Shown: positions 20,719-37,378 of the stretch, in pieces | Numbering within the stretch: the first letter of the stretch is position 1 | Layout of the letters: the number at the start of each line of letters is the position of its first letter | DNA from: Aphelidium insulamus | Lineage: Eukaryota > Aphelidiomycota > Aphelidea > Aphelidiaceae | Reading direction: 5' to 3' | DNA length: 64,000 bases | NCBI GenBank assembly: GCA_036784855.1 | Contig: JAZDSV010000005.1 | Location: forward strand, 124,001-188,000 | Position numbers and translations under genes: made by a program | The notes under the pieces: generated by a model | What the model was told of the DNA's origin: nothing | What the model saw: only the letters and a program-made list of their open reading frames with translations | The model's database searches: none

Positions 20719-23700
20719 ATGATCAAGATGCACGCGATCTACAACCCACTGCTGATTATCATTGTTCTGGCAGTCAGAAGCGCCAACACGATATGCAGTC
20801 TGCCGCTGGAAGTGCGCGTGGCCTCGATTGGCGATTTTTACGGCCCGGCAAGCGGTCTCTGGATGATGGGCCACGAGTACGGGAACAACAACTTGCTTGC
20901 AAAAGACAAGATTGTCAGCACGTCCAACGACCGAATGCTCAACTTCACGCTATGGATGGGTGACATGAACTCCAGTGCCGTCTTCCAGATCATCAACTAC
21001 TCCGGATCGAATGTGGGCTTCATGGCCGCGATCTACTATAACGGCGTGCTGTTGACTCAGACGGGACAGCCTGGTTGGAACATTACAACCACGTCCAACA
21101 CCGATATGGATGCCGCTGGTTACTACACGTTTGTTCCCGGCCCCAATTGGACTCCGGCACTGTCGTGCAGCACACCACCGGCCACCGTGAACGTTTGGAA
21201 TCAGTCCTACGTGGACTTTGTGACCAAGTCCAACACGTCGGCACCACAGCCGCAATGGATCGCGCCCAATGGCAACTGCAACAGTGTCGTGGCACCGTAC
21301 AAGTACTTTGTGCGCGTAAACTACACCTCGTCAACAGCCGGTGTGCTCACCTGCCCGTACAACACCTCCTACCCCTCGCTGTACACCATCAATCGGTTTT
21401 TCCCGCAGCTCGAGTACAAACTGGGCGACCAACTGGGGCCGAAACAGTTGCACTTGCGTCTGAGTGCCGACCAGGACTACGTGGCCTACATTGGCAACTA
21501 CACGTTTGTCAGCGAGCCAGGCAAGTTCAAGTCCTGTCAAGTGTGTTCACTTGAGCATGACCTCCTGTAGATTACCTTGTGGCCTACTCACGGTCGCGCA
21601 CCACCAACTACAAGTTGAAGGTGGACACATCGCCTGTGGTGTTTGCGGCGCAGGTCTACGACGGAGACGGCGCCCGGTCCATGACGGCGTCCATTGTCTA
21701 TGACTCCAAGATTGTTACGGTGACGGGAGATCTGGTCGGATGGAAGGCCACCGACAATTCGGCATTGGTGCGCTCTGGCTGGAACTGGGACTACAACTAC
21801 GACACCACTGGCTGGGCCGACTTGACTGAAGGTATATACAGATATATCTATATCTGTGTTCAGACTCACTGTTCATCTAGCACACAACTGTGCCAACCAG
21901 GTCAACGACTATGCCGTTGTGCAGCCATACGTGTCGGACCTGGGCGCGTGTGCACAGCTGGTGGGCTACCCCAACTGCTCCGTGGGCGTCTACGGCTCAA
22001 AGACGACCATGTACTTTCGCTACCGGTTCGACCCGCAGACATTCGTGGCCAAGCCGCTGTCCGTATGCAAGACCGTGGACACATCGCCCTGCGCCGCCGG
22101 CACATACAAGAATAGCAACAACATGGTTTGCTATGGCTGCGCACTCGGCACCTACAAGTATAGTGCGGGCAATGCGGCGTGCTCGACATGTCCCGTCGGT
22201 ATGACAACCAATGTGACTGGATCCACCACGTGCATGTGCGCTGCCGGCTACGAGTGGAATGGTTCGGCGTGCTCGGCCTGCGCTGCCAACATGTTCAAGA
22301 CATCGATATCTAACGGTACTTGCTCTTCGTGCGCCAACCCGTCGTTCGCATCGTGCACCACCTCCACCTTCACATGTAACCTCGGTCACTCACTGTCAGC
22401 TGACGGCCAGTCATGCACGCAGTGTCCCCAGGGCACCTACAAGAACACCACCGGCAACAGTAGCCTCTGCACGTCGTGCGGATTTGCCTCCAACACCGTG
22501 TCTGCGGCATCGACATCCTTTGCCAACTGTTCGTGCTTGGCCGGCTATGGCTGGGACGGTTCGAGTTGTTCTGCCTGCCCGGCCAACTACTACAAGGCCA
22601 GCGCGGGGAATGTGGCGTGCTTGGCATGCCCGGCCAACTCCACCTGCAATGCCATCTCGTTCACGTGCAGCGCCGGCTACACCCTGTCTGGCGATGGTTT
22701 GTCTTGCGTGCCGTGTGCCCTGGGCTACTTTAAGCCCGGCGCGGGTAATGGAGTGTGCACTCAGTGTGATCCTGGCGCAAGTACGGCCGCGGTTGCTTCA
22801 GTGGCCGCCGGTAGCTGCCAATGCATGTCCGGCTATGGATGGAATGGTGTCAGCTGTCTGGTCTGCCCGTCAGGTTTGTACAAGTCTGGTGCCGGCAACT
22901 CGGCGTGCATAAGTTGTCCCGCCAACTCGGTCTGCACCACGTCTACCTTCACCTGCAACGCTGGTTACACGCTGTCTGGCGACGGTCTGTCGTGCGTGCC
23001 GTGCGACCAGGGCAGCTACAAGAATGTGAGTGGCAACGGGCTGTGCACATCGTGCGGCCTCGGCTCCACCACCGCCACCACCGCTTCCACCAATGTCACT
23101 AGCTGCACCTGTGTGGCCGGGTATCGCGGCACCACCGGCACCGACTGTTCCGCGTGCCCGGTCAGCTACTACAAGGCCGGCGATGGCAACTGGGACTGTC
23201 TGTACTGCCCGTACGGCGCCTCGTGCAATTCCACCTCGTTCAGCTGTGACCTGGGCTACACTGCCGGCGGTGACGGGCTATCGTGCACACAGTGTGCCCA
23301 AGGCTTCTTCAAGAATGTGACGGGTAACAGTGCGTGCCTGGCATGCAATTCCGGCGCCACCACCGCCACAGCTGGATCCGTGGTGGCCAGCAGCTGTCAG
23401 TGTCGCATCGGCTACGGGTGGGACAGTGCCTCCGCCAGCTGCACAGCCTGTGCCGCCAACACATACAAGCCCACGCTGAGCAATACTGCGTGCACACCGT
23501 GCCCTTCGAATGCCGTATGCAGCAGCTCGGCATTCATATGCAATGCGGGATACACGGTGTCGGCAGACGGCCAGTCCTGTGTCGCCTGTCCACTCGGCAC
23601 GTACAAGGACACGGCGGGCAATAGCGCATGCTCATCGTGTGCATACGGAGCTACTACTGCCGCAACTGCATCGGTTCTGGCCAGCACGTGTCTGTGCGTG

Positions 23701-25491
23701 GATGGCTATGGGTGGAGTGGCAGTGGCTGCGGTCAGTGCGGCGCAAACTACTTCAAGTATGGTTTGAGCAATGCGCCGTGCGCCGTGTGCCCACAGAACT
23801 CGGTGTGCAACTCCACCTCGTTCCAGTGCGCCCCCGGCTACGTCATCTCAGCCGACCAGCAGTCCTGCACCGCTTGCCCTATTGGCACGTACAAGTCTGC
23901 CGCGGGTAACAGTACCTGTACCTCGTGCCCGCTCATCTGGTCCACCGAGGCTGCCGGAACTACAAGCGCCAGCGGATGCATGTGCCCCGCTGGCTACTCG
24001 TGGGACGGTGTGCGCTGCATTGTGTGCCCGGCCGGCACATACAAGTCCGCCACCGGCAACTATGCCTGCTCAGACTGTCCGACGGGCTCCATATCGCTAA
24101 CCAACACCACGACATCCGTTGACGGTTGCGTGTGCTTGCCAGGCTACGAGTGGGATGGATTTTCGTGCCGACCTTGCGCCTCCGGCAAGGTCAAGACCGA
24201 TACGGGCAATGTGGCGTGCATCAGTTGTCCGCGAAACGCCGTCTGCTCCTCCACCGTCATTCGATGCGCAGTCAATTACACACCGTCTGCGGATGGTTGG
24301 TTGTGCGTGCAGTGCGCCTCGGGCACCTACAAGGACTCGCTTAGCAATGAATTGTGCAAGCCGTGCCCCGTTGGTTCGGGCAATCCGCAGTGTGCCGCCT
24401 CTGGTGGCGCAGTGGAATCTACTGCGCCAGCTGACAATGGCCAGCAGGGAATAAGCGCGAACTCGAATGCCGCAGCCGTGACTTCCGACAGCTCCGTGAT
24501 TTCAACCCAGCTCATAATCATATTGGCAGTGGCCATCTCAGCATTGCTCATCCTGCTGGTTGTTGTCATCCTCAAGTGCAGTCCGCGCAAATCATCCAAG
24601 AAGAGTTTCGTGGCCGCCGACGCCCCAAGCTTGAAGGGAACTGTGCGAATGCCCTTCGCCGATGACATGGGCGACCTGACGAGAACCTCTTTGCAGTCAA
24701 CTGCGTATTTTTCGCGCAGCTATGCAAACCCCGGTAACACCACACTTTTGTCAAACAATACTGAATTCGCGATGCCTGGATTCCTGCAGCTTCAGGCCGG
24801 TCGTGACTTTCGCTGGGAAACACCGCTGGCTAAGGGCGGCGGTGGTGAAGTGTACCTGGGCCACGGTTTCACGCATGAGATGTGCGCACAGAATGGCGGT
24901 GTTATTGTGGTAAAGATTGTGGCACCGTCTCGCACCGCCATCTCCATGAAGGCGTCGCTGGCGTTTGACCAGGAAATCGCAGTGATGCACTTTCTGGGCC
25001 GTCATCGTAACATTGTCCAGATGCTGGGCTGGTGCGAGGAGCCATTGGCTATTGTCATGAAGTATTATAAACTCGGTACACTGCGATCGTTCATCGGCTC
25101 GGGTTACCTTACCACAAAGGCGCAGATGTTGCTCTTTGCCAAGGACATTTGCGTTGCGCTGCTGTTTATGCACGGGAAGTGCGTCGCCCATCGCGACATC
25201 AAGTCCGACAATGTGTTGATTGACCTGGACGTCGATGGCGGCGCAGTCTGTGTGCTAGGTGACTTTGGCATTGCCAACATATTTTCCAAAAACGCCGAAC
25301 TGGTGGAAGGGTTCCGCGTGGCCAATGTGAACGGTCTGACAATCACTTATTCGGCACCCGAGGTGATACAGCGGTTTCACAACCGTCAAGTCGAGCTGAC
25401 GATGGAAGATGCTTTCCGCGGTGATATGTTTTCCACTGCGGCGCTGCTATACTTGCTCCTGACCAAAGTTGAGCCGTGGTCGGCAAAGTAA
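20719..25491 (+). CDS. Transmembrane receptor kinase with cysteine-rich repeats, truncated C-lobe
   Basis: Exons 20719-21520, 21571-21831, 21881-25491 encode 1557 residues. A signal peptide precedes a glycosylation-rich N-terminal region (to about residue 375). About 17 cysteine-rich units of the type GTYKxxxGNxxCxxC with GYTLSxDGxSCxxC follow (to about 1210), resembling ephrin-receptor/GCC2-GCC3 repeats. One membrane helix lies near 1230-1253 (LIIILAVAISALLILLVVVI), then a juxtamembrane stretch. The kinase domain begins near 1330: GGGGEVYLG loop, VIVVKIV lysine, [22 protein letters not shown] and SAPEV, so catalysis looks intact and tyrosine-kinase-like. The frame stops at VEPWSAK, before helices G-I. 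Intron 1 uses a GC donor (21521), required to keep frame. The ligand is unknown. Confidence 0.9.
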
Positions 25492-25637
25492 GCTGCTTGT
25501 GGCGTCAAGTAACTACAGCAGTCATTCGGTTACATTGCAAACACGACATTCATTCGGTTACATGCACAAAAGATTCAGTGCATGTACATAGTGCAACATG
25601 TCTATGTTGTTGCAGCACGTAAGTGTAATCTATTTGA

Positions 25638-26890
<1,253 letters not shown>

Positions 26891-26992
26891 TTTTTTTCCT
26901 CAATGATAAGTGGATCACGCTGTAATTAGGCTATATAAGTATTATATAGTATTTATCAATTATACAATTTGGTTGTGCCAACATATCTATTA

Positions 26993-27572
26993 CTACTGCC
27001 AGACGTAGGCGTTAGCCGCGCAACACAACAATGTCAATGCAAGCGCCAAACTGCCGATAAGTTGCTTGAACTTGGGATCCAGATCCCCCGTGCGGTACCA
27101 GCGTACCTGCACAGATTATCACATGTATATTTATGTATATCAGATGACCAGTAAATTAAGTACGAGTTATAATACTGGCATGTAAAGCTGTCTCGTCACA
27201 GTATAGTGGTACCGATGGTCATAATTGCATATCGGGCACAGCTTACCAGCACAAATTCCGATATGGCAATGAGACCGATACCGCTACCAGTGAGTAGGTG
27301 CACTGGCCAATGTCGAAAGCCCTGCACCACGGCAAACACCACCGTCAATGCTGCGAATGTGGCGACCAGGGCGCCGGCGATTCCTACCGCCAGTCGTTCC
27401 TATATAGAGTGTGATGGTTGTGAGCAGATGTTGATAGATGTGCGTATGTAAATGGTCACGTGCATATGACCATATGCATACGCACAACCCCACACAGTAC
27501 TACAAATGGCATAGCATATGTACATACACGGCGACTCTCGGCAGGCGGGGCAAATAGCAGCGGCTCTTCCAT
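26993..27572 (-). CDS. TMEM243: TMEM243-family small membrane protein
   Basis: Exons 27572-27528, 27399-27247, 27106-26993 join to 103 residues (human TMEM243 118). The protein starts MEEPLLFAPPAESRRERL, then has three hydrophobic segments: VGIAGALVATFAALTVVFAV, LLTGSGIGLIAISEFVLV and LIGSLALALTLLCCAANAYV. Between the last two sits RWYRTGDLDPKFKQLI, matching the family motif WYRQGDLEPKFRKLI, which is the basis of the assignment. Function is unknown in any species; an MDR1/mitochondrial association has been suggested by name only. The gene is too fragmented to show as a long frame. It shares a 242-bp divergent, pyrimidine-rich promoter with the TFIIF-beta gene. Confidence 0.85.
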
Positions 27573-27814
27573 TATGACGAAGTTATTATGAAGAAGTTGA
27601 ATCAACGCCACATTAACAGGCCATCTGAGCTTGCTGTTATTGCGTTGGCCTGTTGACTTTTTCTGCCTTTCTCTCTCTCCGCTGCCTCTGTCTCTCCGTT
27701 CTCTCTCTCTCCGTTCTCTCTCTCTCCCTTCTCTCTGTCTCGCGCCACGCATTCCTATCTCTGCCACCCCTTCCACACACTTCTTCTCCGGCATATACAT
27801 ACACAGTGCACAAT
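27573..27814. promoter_or_regulatory. Divergent promoter with CTCT-rich tract
   Basis: Between TMEM243 and TFIIF-beta starts. The plus strand at about 27658-27790 is a CT/CTTT-rich tract with repeated TCTCTCTCCGTT units. It parallels the tract upstream of YTM1. Confidence 0.5.
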
Positions 27815-28106
27815 ATGCCACCAATGCGCGACGACGATAACGAGGAGATGGGCGGTGCCATGGACATGCAGCGAGACGAGGAGGAGGAGGATAGAGATGA
27901 TGTAGCCACCATGGACCAGGATGCTGGGGACGGTGACGACGTGGTGGGCGCTGATGGTCGCAAACGGCCCCGTGCCATCACCGAGGAAGAGTCGCGGCGA
28001 CGTATAGTGGATGTGTCGCGCGGTGTCAACCGTGTCTGGCTGGTCAAGGCATGTGTCTATATGTATGAAGTGGTGTAAATATCATCAAGACGGCATATAC
28101 AACTAC

Positions 28107-28137
<31 letters not shown>

Positions 28138-29027
28138 CGATGCAAATTCAGTTATTAATGGACTCGGTATAGCTGCCCAGCTTCCTGATGGACTACTGGC
28201 GTCAAGTGCCGTCCAGGACACATTTGGGTTCCATCAGTATCGGCACGGCTGATGCTGGGTCTGGTGTCGCGCCAGTCAGGTAACGTTATCGATACAGCTA
28301 TATTACCAACTTATACTTGGCAGCCTGTCCGTGGTGCAGGACTTGACAACTGGGAATGGCGCGGCACCTGCCGTGCCTGGTACCTACACCGTCAAGTTCA
28401 CCTCGAATCCCCCGGGGAATATGCTAGTGTTCACGGAAGACGGCCAAGGCTACGGGCAGACTATAGAGGGCACAGTGCAGCACGAGTGCAACGTCGTGCC
28501 CATCATCGACGACGACTATCGGCAGATCATGCGGCAGCGCCGTGAGGAGGCAGAACGGCCGCGTCGCACCACCCAGTACTATGAGCACTCTGGCAAGAAT
28601 CGCATGGTTCACAATGTGGTGGGAAAGTTTTTTGCCCAGAACAATCCGGCTGCCACCGCAAAGGCGTGTCTCTTGTGCAGTTATATACATATGTATACAT
28701 ATATCTAACTTGAATTAGCGCCGCAAAATGGAAGATATTCGCAAGGACCGTTTGCCGCGCGAGGAGCTGATCGAGATCATATTCAAGGCATTCGAGACGC
28801 ACCCGCACTGGTCACTGAAGGGCCTTGTTGAGCACACCAAGCAGCCAACTGTATGTATATTGTTGCATCTAATAATGGCTACAATTATTGTGCAGGCCTA
28901 CGTGAAAGAGCTGCTGACGGAGCTGTGTGTCTACATTCAACGCGGTCCATACAAGTCCCTGTACCAGATCAAAGACGAGTATCGCTCACAAGCTGCATCC
29001 ACTGCAGCCCCATCTTCATCTGGCTGA
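27815..29027 (+). CDS. TFG2: TFIIF beta subunit (RAP30/Tfg2)
   Basis: Exons 27815-28048, 28173-28279, 28324-28663, 28719-28850, 28896-29027 encode 314 residues (human RAP30 249, yeast Tfg2 400). An acidic N-terminus of about 60 residues leads into the dimerisation domain, marked by VNRVWLVKLPSFLMDYW, then NNMLVFTEDG-like strands and HECNVVPI. The C-terminal winged helix is clear: RLPREELIEIIFKAFETH and KELLTELCVYIQRGPYKSLY. The protein pairs with the alpha subunit and binds RNA polymerase II during initiation. Two of four introns have GC donors (28049 after AAG and 28664 after AAG); in both cases GT alternatives would shift the frame. Intron 1 contains a TA repeat. Confidence 0.94.
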
Positions 29028-29170
29028 GGCTATGTCCACTTGCATAATAGAATCTGTTGATAGTATGCCAAGTTGTGGCCAGGTTATATCGTACAGCGAG
29101 AGCGAGAGCCCACCTACAAGAGAGTATAGGTGAGTGGGAACTAGTGCTATGACGCAATCTCTCTCAACTG

Positions 29171-31142
29171 ATGACGTTGACCACGCTGAACGACATCTTC
29201 CGGTCGCATTTGGCGCGCAGCACGGCCGTGGTGACCGTGGGCGAGACTGACGACTCATTGGCGACGCCTCTGTCGTGGACGTACGCACAGCTCCATTCTC
29301 TGACACGTCAGTTTGGCGCGGTTCTACGTTCCCCTAGCGCCACCCCTGCCGATCCGTCGCAGCAACGGGTCGTGTCGCTTGTGCTACCGAACTCAGTGGA
29401 GTTTGTCGCCGCGTTTCTCGCAGTGGGAATTGCGGGGTGTGCTGCGGCGCCGCTCAATCCTGCATACGGCCAGCCCGAGCTGGAGTTTTATTTGCGCGAC
29501 TGCCAGAGTCAGTGCGTGCTGATCCCCGCCGTTGAGCATTCATCTGCTGCTGATGGAGCAACTTTATCCCAGAGCATTCACACACGAGTCTGTGCCGCTG
29601 TCAGTGCACTTGGCGGCGGGATCGACGTGTGGTCGGTTAAGGTGTCGGCGGAGACGGTTCATCTGACACCCGTACTGCGTGCAAAACTGGCAGTCACCTC
29701 GACGTCGACCGCGGGCGATTTGCCACCAGCAGTGATATGCAAGCCGGACAATGTCGCGCTCATTCTACACACCTCTGGCACCACTTCGCGTCCCAAATGC
29801 AAGTCCAACTTTTGCTTGTGTGAAGTATTCGTGCTTACTACCATTTGCATATTATATATTCTATGAATGTTATATCATAATCTACAGGCGTCCCGCTAAC
29901 ACATGCCAACATCACTCGCACCATGCACAACATTGCCGCCACTTATTCGCTGACTGACACGGACCGATCTCTGGTGGTTATGCCGCTGTTTCACGTTCAC
30001 GGGCTTATTGGCGCTCTGTTATCCACACTGGTACGCCTTCTTATTTGTACATTAACACTGTTTCTCTTATTCTGCTGTTGTAGGGTTCCGGTGGCAGTGT
30101 CGTGGTGCCGCCCAAGTTTTCTGCATCGCGCTTCTGGCCCACGTTTGTTGCCACGGATTGTTCGTGGTACAGCGCCGTGCCAACCATCCATCAGATTCTG
30201 CTGCGACACGAGGCCTCGGAACCATCCTCTGCCAACGTACATAGTAGCTATTACGTTTGTGAGGCTATTTCTCCCGTTTGACGCATACAGCGCGGGCGTC
30301 TACGCTTCATCCGATCGTGTTCAGCTTCCCTTGCGCCAGCGGTTTTGGAGCAGCTGGAACATGCGTTCGGCGTGCCGGTGCTGGAGGCATACGCCATGAC
30401 AGAGGCCGCACACCAAATGACCAGCAATCCCATGCCGCCGGCGCCTCATAAAGCCGGCAGCGTGGGAGTGGGACAAGGCGTGGAAGTTGGCATTCTTGTC
30501 GCCGCCGACACTACCGGCTCCAATATTACCCAGGAGGCAAATGTGCGCGGGGAAGTTTGTGTTCGGGGCGTCAATGTTACTGCTGGTTACCGGAACCGCC
30601 CCGAAGCGAATCGAGATTCATTTATCGGTGGTGCATCCAATGGGGGCGTCTGGTTCCGCACCGGGGATCAAGGCTATCTGGACGAGGATGGTGTGGTGAT
30701 GTTTTTTGTCTTATGATGATCATTATCACTTAATTGCCAGGTTACTTATTCCTCACTGGGCGGTTGAAGGAAATGATTAATCGCGGCGGAGAGAAAATAA
30801 GCCCAGTTGAGGTGGACGCAGTGCTTCTCAAGCATCCGGTATTGTTCAGTTTTGTGCAGTTTATCTTCATTAATCTCTTAGATGGTCTCTGAGGCCGTAA
30901 CATTTGGCGCACCGGATGCCATTTATGGCGAACAGGTGCGAGCTGCCATTATACTGAAGGCACACTCGGGATCGCCGCCATGCGAAGCAGATATTCAGCG
31001 CCATTGTCGCGAGAGCTTGGCCAGTTTCAAGTGCCCTGCAAGAATATACTTTACGGACACCGTTCCCCGCACCGCTACCGGCAAGATCCAGCGTCGACAC
31101 GTTGCCGCCTACTTTTTGGAGCGTGAAAAAGCCAAGCTATAA
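29171..31142 (+). CDS. PCS60: Peroxisomal acyl-CoA (oxalyl-CoA) synthetase Pcs60/AAE3-like
   Basis: Exons 29171-29798, 29888-30030, 30084-30236, 30291-30690, 30741-30838, 30882-31142 give 560 residues (yeast Pcs60 543). ANL-superfamily motifs appear in order: the P-loop [80 protein letters not shown] and the catalytic lysine in [11 protein letters not shown]. MTEAxHQMTSN is characteristic of Pcs60/AAE3, which makes oxalyl-CoA. The C-terminus AKL is a type 1 peroxisome signal. Intron 1 cuts the P-loop with a GC donor (29799) after T and gives RPKC where RPKG is usual; a GT donor 25 nt on would insert six residues into the loop. Confidence 0.93.
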
Positions 31143-31174
31143 CGAGATAGTAGAGTGCTGAAGCCACCTGTGCT

Positions 31175-33921
<2,747 letters not shown>

Positions 33922-34689
33922 TAAGCACGCAGCAATTGCAGCTCCTGATTCGTACAGCTTGAATTCCCCCTGTCAAAGTGCTTCTTGATTATATGTTATT
34001 GCTGCGTGTGTTGGCTGGATTATTTCGCTGCACAACAACACATATATCTTAATTAAAGATTCTGGCTACTAAGCACCGCGAATAAACGGGGATAGCCGTG
34101 AAATCAGCAGAAGCAGATATTTATATACGGTTGTTGCTTGCTATTTAAGCGGTCACGGTACTCTTGCAGGTTAAAGAATATGTAATGGCGTTCTGCACGT
34201 ACGTAGTAAATATCCTTTAGATTGTAGTATGTGTTGCGGCTTATTCGTTTTCTACAATCCTATTATAAGAAAATACGATCGTCTGGAAAATTCTCCAGTT
34301 TCTGCTTTACAAACTTGAATTGACATACGTTTTATCTATCGATTGCTGGCTTCCACGGCCTCCCTGGAATAATACTAGCTCAATACGAGACTCTCAGATA
34401 TCGGACAGGAGGTGACTGAACCATATGCTGTGTACTATGTAAGCAATAGTGTATCGTGCCGCATAGCAACCAGCCACATTTGTCGCCGAGTTGATTGGTT
34501 TGTTTTGCGTTGTAGACTGTTTACACACGCGCACTCTCCACACACACACACACAAGGGCGGAAAGTGTCTGTCTCTGGCAGATTTCCCCGACAACAACAT
34601 TTGAACTGCCTCTACACCTGAGGCCAAGGTGTATAGGACGCTTCAGTCCGTAATCTGTGCCAGAGTGTAGACACTTGGCACTCTTGACA
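33922..34689. other. Divergent intergenic region
   Basis: AT-rich 768-bp spacer between the PAK gene and the next plus-strand gene. It contains a short (CA)n run near 34540. I see no gene or RNA. Confidence 0.45.
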
Positions 34690-37295
34690 ATGAAGCAGCC
34701 CACGGCAACGCCGGTGGATTTGTCAGTGGTGATATCAATGACGCAGGCGCACTCTGCGTACAATCTCGCCGCCCTCAACGAATCCGACACCATGGCCGCC
34801 TCTATATCCAGCGGCAAACTGGTACCTCCGATTCCCGCGGCGTACAAACGCGATAGCTCACAAGTGCTGGTCATTCGCACCGCCAGTATCACGGGAAACA
34901 CGGACAACGACGCCGAGGACGACGGCGATCTGTCCACTGTTCATTTGAACAGAATGACCGACACTATGAAGGCCACTGTTCGCCCCTCGTCTCCACTGCT
35001 CCAGGAGGACCCCATGTTGATGCGATTGACAGCCACGCACCCGCAGGTGCGCTCGAGGAGCCAGTCTCAAGTGTCGTCAGAGCAAGACGCACCAGCTGCA
35101 CCGCCAACTTCTTCGTCGCTGAGTGACCCGTTCAATCAGTCTGGTCACACCATCGCCGACCGACATGCTGCCTACGAGCCGCTGCTCCGCATTGCCCGAT
35201 TCTTGGACCACGTGACCGCGCCGAGGGGTAGAATAGTGGACGCTGCGGTAAGCGTAAGCTATATTGACATATAGATCATCATTAACGCGTTCCTAATGTT
35301 TATAACAGGGAGAGAGTAGTCCCATAGTTGACACGGTGTCGGCCCACCTCGACGCGGATAACTTTTACGATGCGCACGCTGCACTTGTACAGCGAGTAGG
35401 CACCATCACCAGAGACCATGTAATATTCTACAAGTCGCCAGAATGGGAATCGCGGATATTTCGAGACTTTTACGAACACGCAATACACCATCTGAAAGTT
35501 TTGTCGGAATCGGCTCTGCACACTTCACTCGTTCGTCTTTCCATCCGCACTCCACCTCTCCACGCAAATAATATCACCGCAGTACCAGCTGGTACAGACC
35601 TACAATCCGTAGTGCGTATACGTACTAGATTATTTCAACACGCGGTTAACTTATCTAGAAACACGCTGCAACCAGAGCATCGGCTCGCAGCTCGATAGCT
35701 GACAGCGCGAGTGATGTCGGAGGGGCATCGTCACAATCTCCAACTATACTGCGGCCATACGTTCGTCGCCGGTCATCGTCTGTCATCTCTCCGGAAGACA
35801 TCCTCAAGTCGGTGGCGCAGTCGAGGATGCCCCGCCGCTCAGTCTCGGCTCATTCTGATGGCCATTCTGTAAGCTATATATTGCGGCACCTCTTATATTT
35901 CTCTTACATCTCCCATCAGACTATTGACTTTGATGGCGCCGCTGGCTATGTTTTGCAACGGTCTATCATACCGCCAGTTAAAGAAGACTTGGAGGAGGCA
36001 GATAATTTAAACAGCTCTGGCGGGGCGCAATACAACGCGATCAACGCACCTACAAGTAGTAGTCCAAATGCATTGCAGTCAGCTAATTTGACGGCAATTG
36101 CTGGAGATTATGGACGCAAAAACAGTCTAATGTGGGAGCTCTTCGACGCTATATTCCGGCGCAATCGTAATAGTGAAGAACATCATATTGGACAGGAAGA
36201 GTCGGATGTATTGCTCGCCGTTGCCACCAGGCTGATCGAACAGCACGATTTGGAGCGATCCCTGATTGTTCTCGAAATGATTCCAGAGACGTTTAGGGAT
36301 GTTGTGGTGTGCAAATTTTTGGTTTACTTGTACCTCTCCAAGAAACCGTCGGCGGTGGATCAAGCAGAAAAGGTGCTGGCCGAGTTTGAGAATTATAAGA
36401 GGCGACGAAGGCAAAGTTTACCGGCAAGACCATATTTATATGCTCCTTCCATATTTTTACACCTCGGCAGGTACAGCCCGAGGAACAAATAACGATTACA
36501 GTTCACGCAGACTCAGCTGCTCAATTGAACTCTGATCCGGCTCAAGATACCCCGGTATTGCGTCAACCGGACGAGAGTTCTGTAGAATTTCGGGACCAAG
36601 GCTTCCCACCGCAAGATGCGCTCTCATCAGACAATTCGTCTGCCGATGTACAAACCTCTGTCTTATGGCTCTTTTTCACCACCTTGGTTCGTGATGCCAA
36701 GTGGTCCGAATGCGTTGATCGATATGAACAAGCTCGCATCAACAACACATCAACTGTCTCGTCGCCTACAACCACAACCGATGTCATAACCCCTGGATCT
36801 GTTTTGTTCCTGGACAATGCCATGTTGGAGGTGGCAATGATCTACGGAGAGCACGACTATGGCTGGTTTGTGTACGAGCGCATGAAGACCCAAATTGATC
36901 GTCACACCATCATTGTGGTGATGACGCTTGTTTGGCGTGCATTTTTTGAAGCTCTTCGCGGCAGTCATTCATCATCAATCAGGAACGACGGTCAAAGCGA
37001 GCTGGGTGCCGAGTCTACTGCCGGTGCCGGCGATAAATTACCTTCTCTTGTAGATCAGGTATTGCTACTGTAAATGAATCTTGAATTATCTTTTTACTCT
37101 TCCAATTAGCTACGGACATGGGAAGCGAGAGCCTGGGCTGTGTATGGGCGCATGAGATCATCAGATGCTACTACGCAAAACTACTGCTGCAAGTACGTTG
37201 CACAGCGGTTAAAGGACATTGTTCGCAACTCTCCCGAGGTGGAATCGCGGTCCATAAAGCTCCGGCAAATATCCGACAAGCAAAGAAAATCATGA
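34690..37295 (+). CDS. Unrecognised multi-exon protein, possibly helical-repeat
   Basis: Best exon model 34690-35247, 35309-35611, 35659-35868, 35920-36423, 36471-37058, 37110-37295 gives 782 residues. The first 190 and the stretch near 290-380 are Ser/Thr-rich and disordered. The rest is rich in helix-like blocks, for example LIEQHDLERSLIVLEMIPE, VVVCKFLVYLYLSKK, VLWLFFTTLVRDAKWSECVDRYE and ARAWAVYGRMRSSDATTQNY. The last block resembles a pentatricopeptide-type pair of helices, but no convincing array of 35-residue units is present, so PPR is only a possibility. Two borders are uncertain: exon 2/3 and exon 4/5. The latter needs either a GC donor at 36424 or a longer GT-AG intron. A real gene is supported by the long conserved frame. 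Confidence 0.6.
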
Positions 37296-37378
37296 ATGGT
37301 GGGGTGATTGCTACGAGAGCATACGTGAATAGAGGACTGAATGAAGAACAGACATCTCTATAGTGATGGTTGGCGGGT

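Noticed and set aside
21890-24454. Cys/Arg-rich alternative frames in the receptor kinase array
   Set aside because: Periodic composition of the repeat produces them; the main frame has the conserved cysteine spacing.
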